Part shown: one piece after another, positions 23,193 through 24,874 of the stretch
How the letters are laid out: each line of letters opens with the position of its first letter
Numbering within the stretch: the first letter of the stretch is position 1
Origin: an uncultured Prevotella sp.
GTDB lineage: Bacteria > Bacteroidota > Bacteroidia > Bacteroidales > Bacteroidaceae
Assembly (NCBI GenBank): GCA_946998205.1
Contig: CAMPYJ010000038.1
Location: 1 to 24,874 of the forward strand
Length of the DNA: 24,874 nt
Reading direction: 5' to 3'
Translations under genes and position numbers: made by a program
The notes under the pieces: model-generated
Databases searched by the model: none
What the model saw: the letters and a program-made list of their open reading frames with translations, nothing else
What the model was told of the DNA's origin: nothing

Positions 23193-24413
23193 TTAAAATC
23201 CCATACATTTTTTACCTATAGTATTGATGCGCTTAACCACCAAATTTGGAGAAAGGTTTTCGTTCGTCCATTCCTTAATGTGACGGTGTCTTTCTTCCTC
23301 CAATCTTTCTTTGAAATTGAAATTAACCCGTCTGTCCTTATCTGCCAAATTAAGGCGAAGCGGCATCATCAGAATCATTGGAGTAACTCCTGAAAGTTTG
23401 TCATCAGACATTCTGTCTTTCACTACTCCAAAGATTGACTCTACCGGATCTGAACTTGCATTCTGCGATTCCCCTTCATTGACGAATGTTCGTTCACGTT
23501 CCATATATTCCAAGATAAATGATCCGACTTTACTTTGTCGTTCATTCCCGGACATCAGACTTGTTGTTACAAGTTGCTTGCACCGACTGATTGTACCATG
23601 AGACCAGCCGTTATTTTTGATATCCTTCTCTATCTTTGTTATACAATCCATAGTTTCTGCCAGTTCGTCTACAAGAGAGGCATTTTGTGGAATAAAGGCA
23701 TAAATGCTCTTTATGTCATTCTGAAGAGTATGATACAAATATTGCATACGGCTAATCCAGTCAATCCATTTTGACATATTCATAAATCGTGCAATGCTAC
23801 GTTGTGAAGGAGGTTGCACATACGCTATGTCTTGCATGTTGTATTTCAGACGCGCAAGTTGAACTTTGTTGGAAAGTTCTTGAAAATCAGTTTCTTTCTT
23901 ATACACCCTTTCGAGAAACATGCCAAGCGTGTGGCTTATGTCCAAATGATGGGCATAACCCGCATCTCTTATTGCCTTACATACCGTGGAGCCATTGTCA
24001 CTGATAACATATTCTGGCTTGTGTCCTATTTTATCAGCAACCTTCTCCAAAACTTCTTTAATGGTCGTTCCATTCCAACTTTTTGCAATGGAAATATCAA
24101 CTATGGTTATGTCTTTTTCTGTAATTGCAGAACCAGTATTAACGGCGGGTATAGCAAGGGTAAGTAGAAGTTTCTCACTGCCTATCATCATGCTTTCATC
24201 AACAATCAAAGCATATCGCTTATCTTTGAATAGACTGCATGACTCCTTATAGACACTAAGTCCCAATTCCTGCGTCCAATATCCAATCGTTGTATAGGCA
24301 GGAACTTTACCAAACATATTGCCCATAAACTCATTCAGAATATTGAATATCTCGACAATCTGTCGTGATCCTACTGACAAACGTGCATAAAAAGCCACAC
24401 TAAGGGCAACCAT
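23193..24413 (-). CDS. DDE transposase of the unassigned IS
   Basis: A 406-aa transposase from the ATG at 24413; a TTG just before it is also in frame. A probable catalytic triad is Asp72 (ALIVDESMM), Asp139 (YVISDNGS) and Glu325 (SSDPVESIFG). YVISDNGSTVCKAIRDAGY and DISHTLGMFLERVY look like an RNase H fold core. The long 186-residue gap between the second Asp and the Glu leaves room for an insertion domain. The start overlaps the stop of the upstream small gene in TGATG, so translation is probably coupled. The stop is 20 bases inside the left terminal repeat. Reading frame intact, probably active. Confidence 0.85.
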   Translation of the reverse strand: MVALSVAFYARLSVGSRQIVEIFNILNEFMGNMFGKVPAYTTIGYWTQELGLSVYKESCSLFKDKRYALIVDESMMIGSEKLLLTLAIPAVNTGSAITEKDITIVDISIAKSWNGTTIKEVLEKVADKIGHKPEYVISDNGSTVCKAIRDAGYAHHLDISHTLGMFLERVYKKETDFQELSNKVQLARLKYNMQDIAYVQPPSQRSIARFMNMSKWIDWISRMQYLYHTLQNDIKSIYAFIPQNASLVDELAETMDCITKIEKDIKNNGWSHGTISRCKQLVTTSLMSGNERQSKVGSFILEYMERERTFVNEGESQNASSDPVESIFGVVKDRMSDDKLSGVTPMILMMPLRLNLADKDRRVNFNFKERLEEERHRHIKEWTNENLSPNLVVKRINTIGKKCMGF

Positions 24414-24658
24414 CAAACTGGAGTAATGATGTCGTCTAATAGATTCATTAGTTGCTCGAAAGTTTCCTTGTTCAATCCAACACTCGGTTTCTCTTTTTTT
24501 TTGAGTGCGGAACGATACTTGACATTGTTTGACTGAGCCGTGGACAATCTTCCTTTGAGATTGCGGTTATCTCGTTGAAGAGACTCTTTATCATTCTTGA
24601 GTTTTTCCACCAGCTTTTTAAGCTTTTCTATTTCTTTTTCTTGCGTTGACTTTTTCAT
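24413..24658 (-). CDS. Small coiled-coil partner protein of the unassigned IS
   Basis: An 81-aa protein, start ATG 24658 (MKKSTQEKEIEKLKKLVEKL); a longer frame begins before the promoter-proximal region and is less likely. Residues about 5-40 show leucine/isoleucine heptads, a strong coiled coil. Residues 41-62 are basic and Ser/Asn-rich, and the C-terminus is acidic (ETFEQLMNLLDDIITPV). No HTH was recognised. Its TGA overlaps the transposase ATG by one base. It may dimerise and guide or regulate the transposase, or it may be the transposase's separated N-terminus. Confidence 0.7.
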   Translation of the reverse strand: MKKSTQEKEIEKLKKLVEKLKNDKESLQRDNRNLKGRLSTAQSNNVKYRSALKKKEKPSVGLNKETFEQLMNLLDDIITPV

Positions 24659-24681
24659 ATCTTTTACATGTTTTATGTATG

Positions 24682-24712
24682 TAAAGTTACTAAAAATCAA
24701 CGAGTTACACAA
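24682..24712 (-). promoter_or_regulatory. Promoter of the unassigned IS
   Basis: On the minus strand TTG (24712-24710), 20 bases, TAACTTTA (24689-24682), one base off TAnnTTTG. It lies 24 bases before the small gene's ATG at 24658. Confidence 0.5.
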
Positions 24713-24874
24713 CTTTCAGAAAGATATTTTGCGATATAAAGTGTTAAATATCAGCAACTTAATAAGCTGAATTCTTGCACTTTTTTGCGTCGGGTTTATA
24801 TACAGATTTTGAACACCCTACCTGATACGCTGTTACCCGGTGCCGACACTGTTGGGCGCGGACTGAAGGAGCTT

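Larger units (their letters stand above)
23174..24820 (-). mobile_element. Complete two-gene insertion sequence, family not assigned (about 1.65 kb)
   Basis: The ends are GTAGGGTGTTCAAAAT (from 23173) and its exact inverse ATTTTGAACACCCTAC (to 24821). The flanks repeat CCTGATACG (23165-23173 and 24821-24829). Depending on whether the outer G belongs to the element, the target duplication is 9 bp (element 23174-24820) or 7 bp (element 23173-24821). It encodes a small coiled-coil protein and a DDE transposase, both on the minus strand, with its own promoter inside the right end. I could not match it to a named IS family; an ISNCY-like group is possible. Confidence 0.85.
22793..24874 (+). mobile_element. 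IS1380-type insertion sequence, interrupted by another IS; runs off the window
   Basis: The left end is CCTTAATTCCGCAG continuing to 22824, the inverted match of bases 23-54. A leader of about 100 bases follows, then the transposase start at 22925. The element is split at 23173/23174 by the IS at 23174-24820, and its sequence continues after 24829 to the window edge. The right end and target duplication are outside the window. Some IS1380-family elements of Bacteroides carry outward promoters; none was tested here. Confidence 0.8.
22925..24874 (+). pseudogene. IS1380-family transposase, split by an insertion
   Basis: Exon-like left part 22925-23173 encodes MTKVAIKNENITSFGGIYHI, continuing to QFKQRPDT, the N-terminus typical of Bacteroides IS1380-type transposases. 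The frame then hits TAG, the first bases of the inserted IS. Removing 23174-24820 plus one 9-bp target copy restores the frame: RPDT is followed by LLPGADTVGRGLKEL to the window end. That continuation fits the conserved family region (Asp-Thr-x-x-Arg-x-Leu-Lys-Glu-Leu). The gene is therefore inactivated by insertion alone, with no other lesion in the visible part, so the event looks recent. Confidence 0.85.

Noticed and set aside
15261..24821. Shared ATTTTGAACACC between the repeats before integrase 1 and the terminal repeat of the unassigned IS
   Set aside because: Only 12 bases match, the outer GTAGG of the IS end is absent at 15273, and no second end is near; probably chance.

Overview
The window looks like a Bacteroidales chromosome, most likely Prevotella or a close relative. 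Evidence: promoters of the Bacteroidetes type (TTTG, 19-20 bases, TAnnTTTG) recur before unrelated genes, most starts lack a Shine-Dalgarno sequence, an IS1380-type transposase of the Bacteroides kind is present, and debranching enzyme, glycosyltransferase and GH57 genes sit together as in other Bacteroidetes. The genus is inference.

Bases 1-15217 are ordinary chromosome. After the right end of an IS1380-type element (1-54) come dnaB, a secreted TPR protein, two tandem deoxynucleoside kinases and mscL (the last three on the minus strand), gapA with a clear terminator, miaA overlapping a diacylglycerol-kinase-like gene, the three-gene glycogen cluster (debranching enzyme, glycosyltransferase, GH57) with its own promoter and terminator, and guaA. 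Two near-identical 192-194 bp foldback elements with terminal inverted repeats and 4-bp target duplications (MITEs) lie in the mscL-gapA and kinase-debranching gaps. A 22-bp tandem repeat lies beside the second.

Bases 15218 to about 22790, just past guaA, are accessory DNA, mostly AT-richer. They hold two related tyrosine recombinases that converge on one terminator, a 512-aa protein that looks primase/replication-like, two overlapping small genes (one with a NUMOD3-like motif) and a serine recombinase. Two short unknown genes follow. No relaxase, conjugation or phage structural gene is visible. The best reading is an integrated, self-replicating or satellite-like element, or remnants of two. 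The noncoding parts are rich: four 13-bp-phased repeats before the first integrase, a long leader with short peptides and a strong hairpin before the second, and an orphan promoter-to-terminator unit of about 237 bases that may encode a small RNA.

Bases 22793-24874 are nested transposons: an IS1380-type element whose transposase gene is split by a 1.65-kb two-gene IS of a family I cannot name, with perfect 16-bp ends and a 9-bp (or 7-bp) target duplication. The split transposase frame resumes exactly after the insert and runs off the window.
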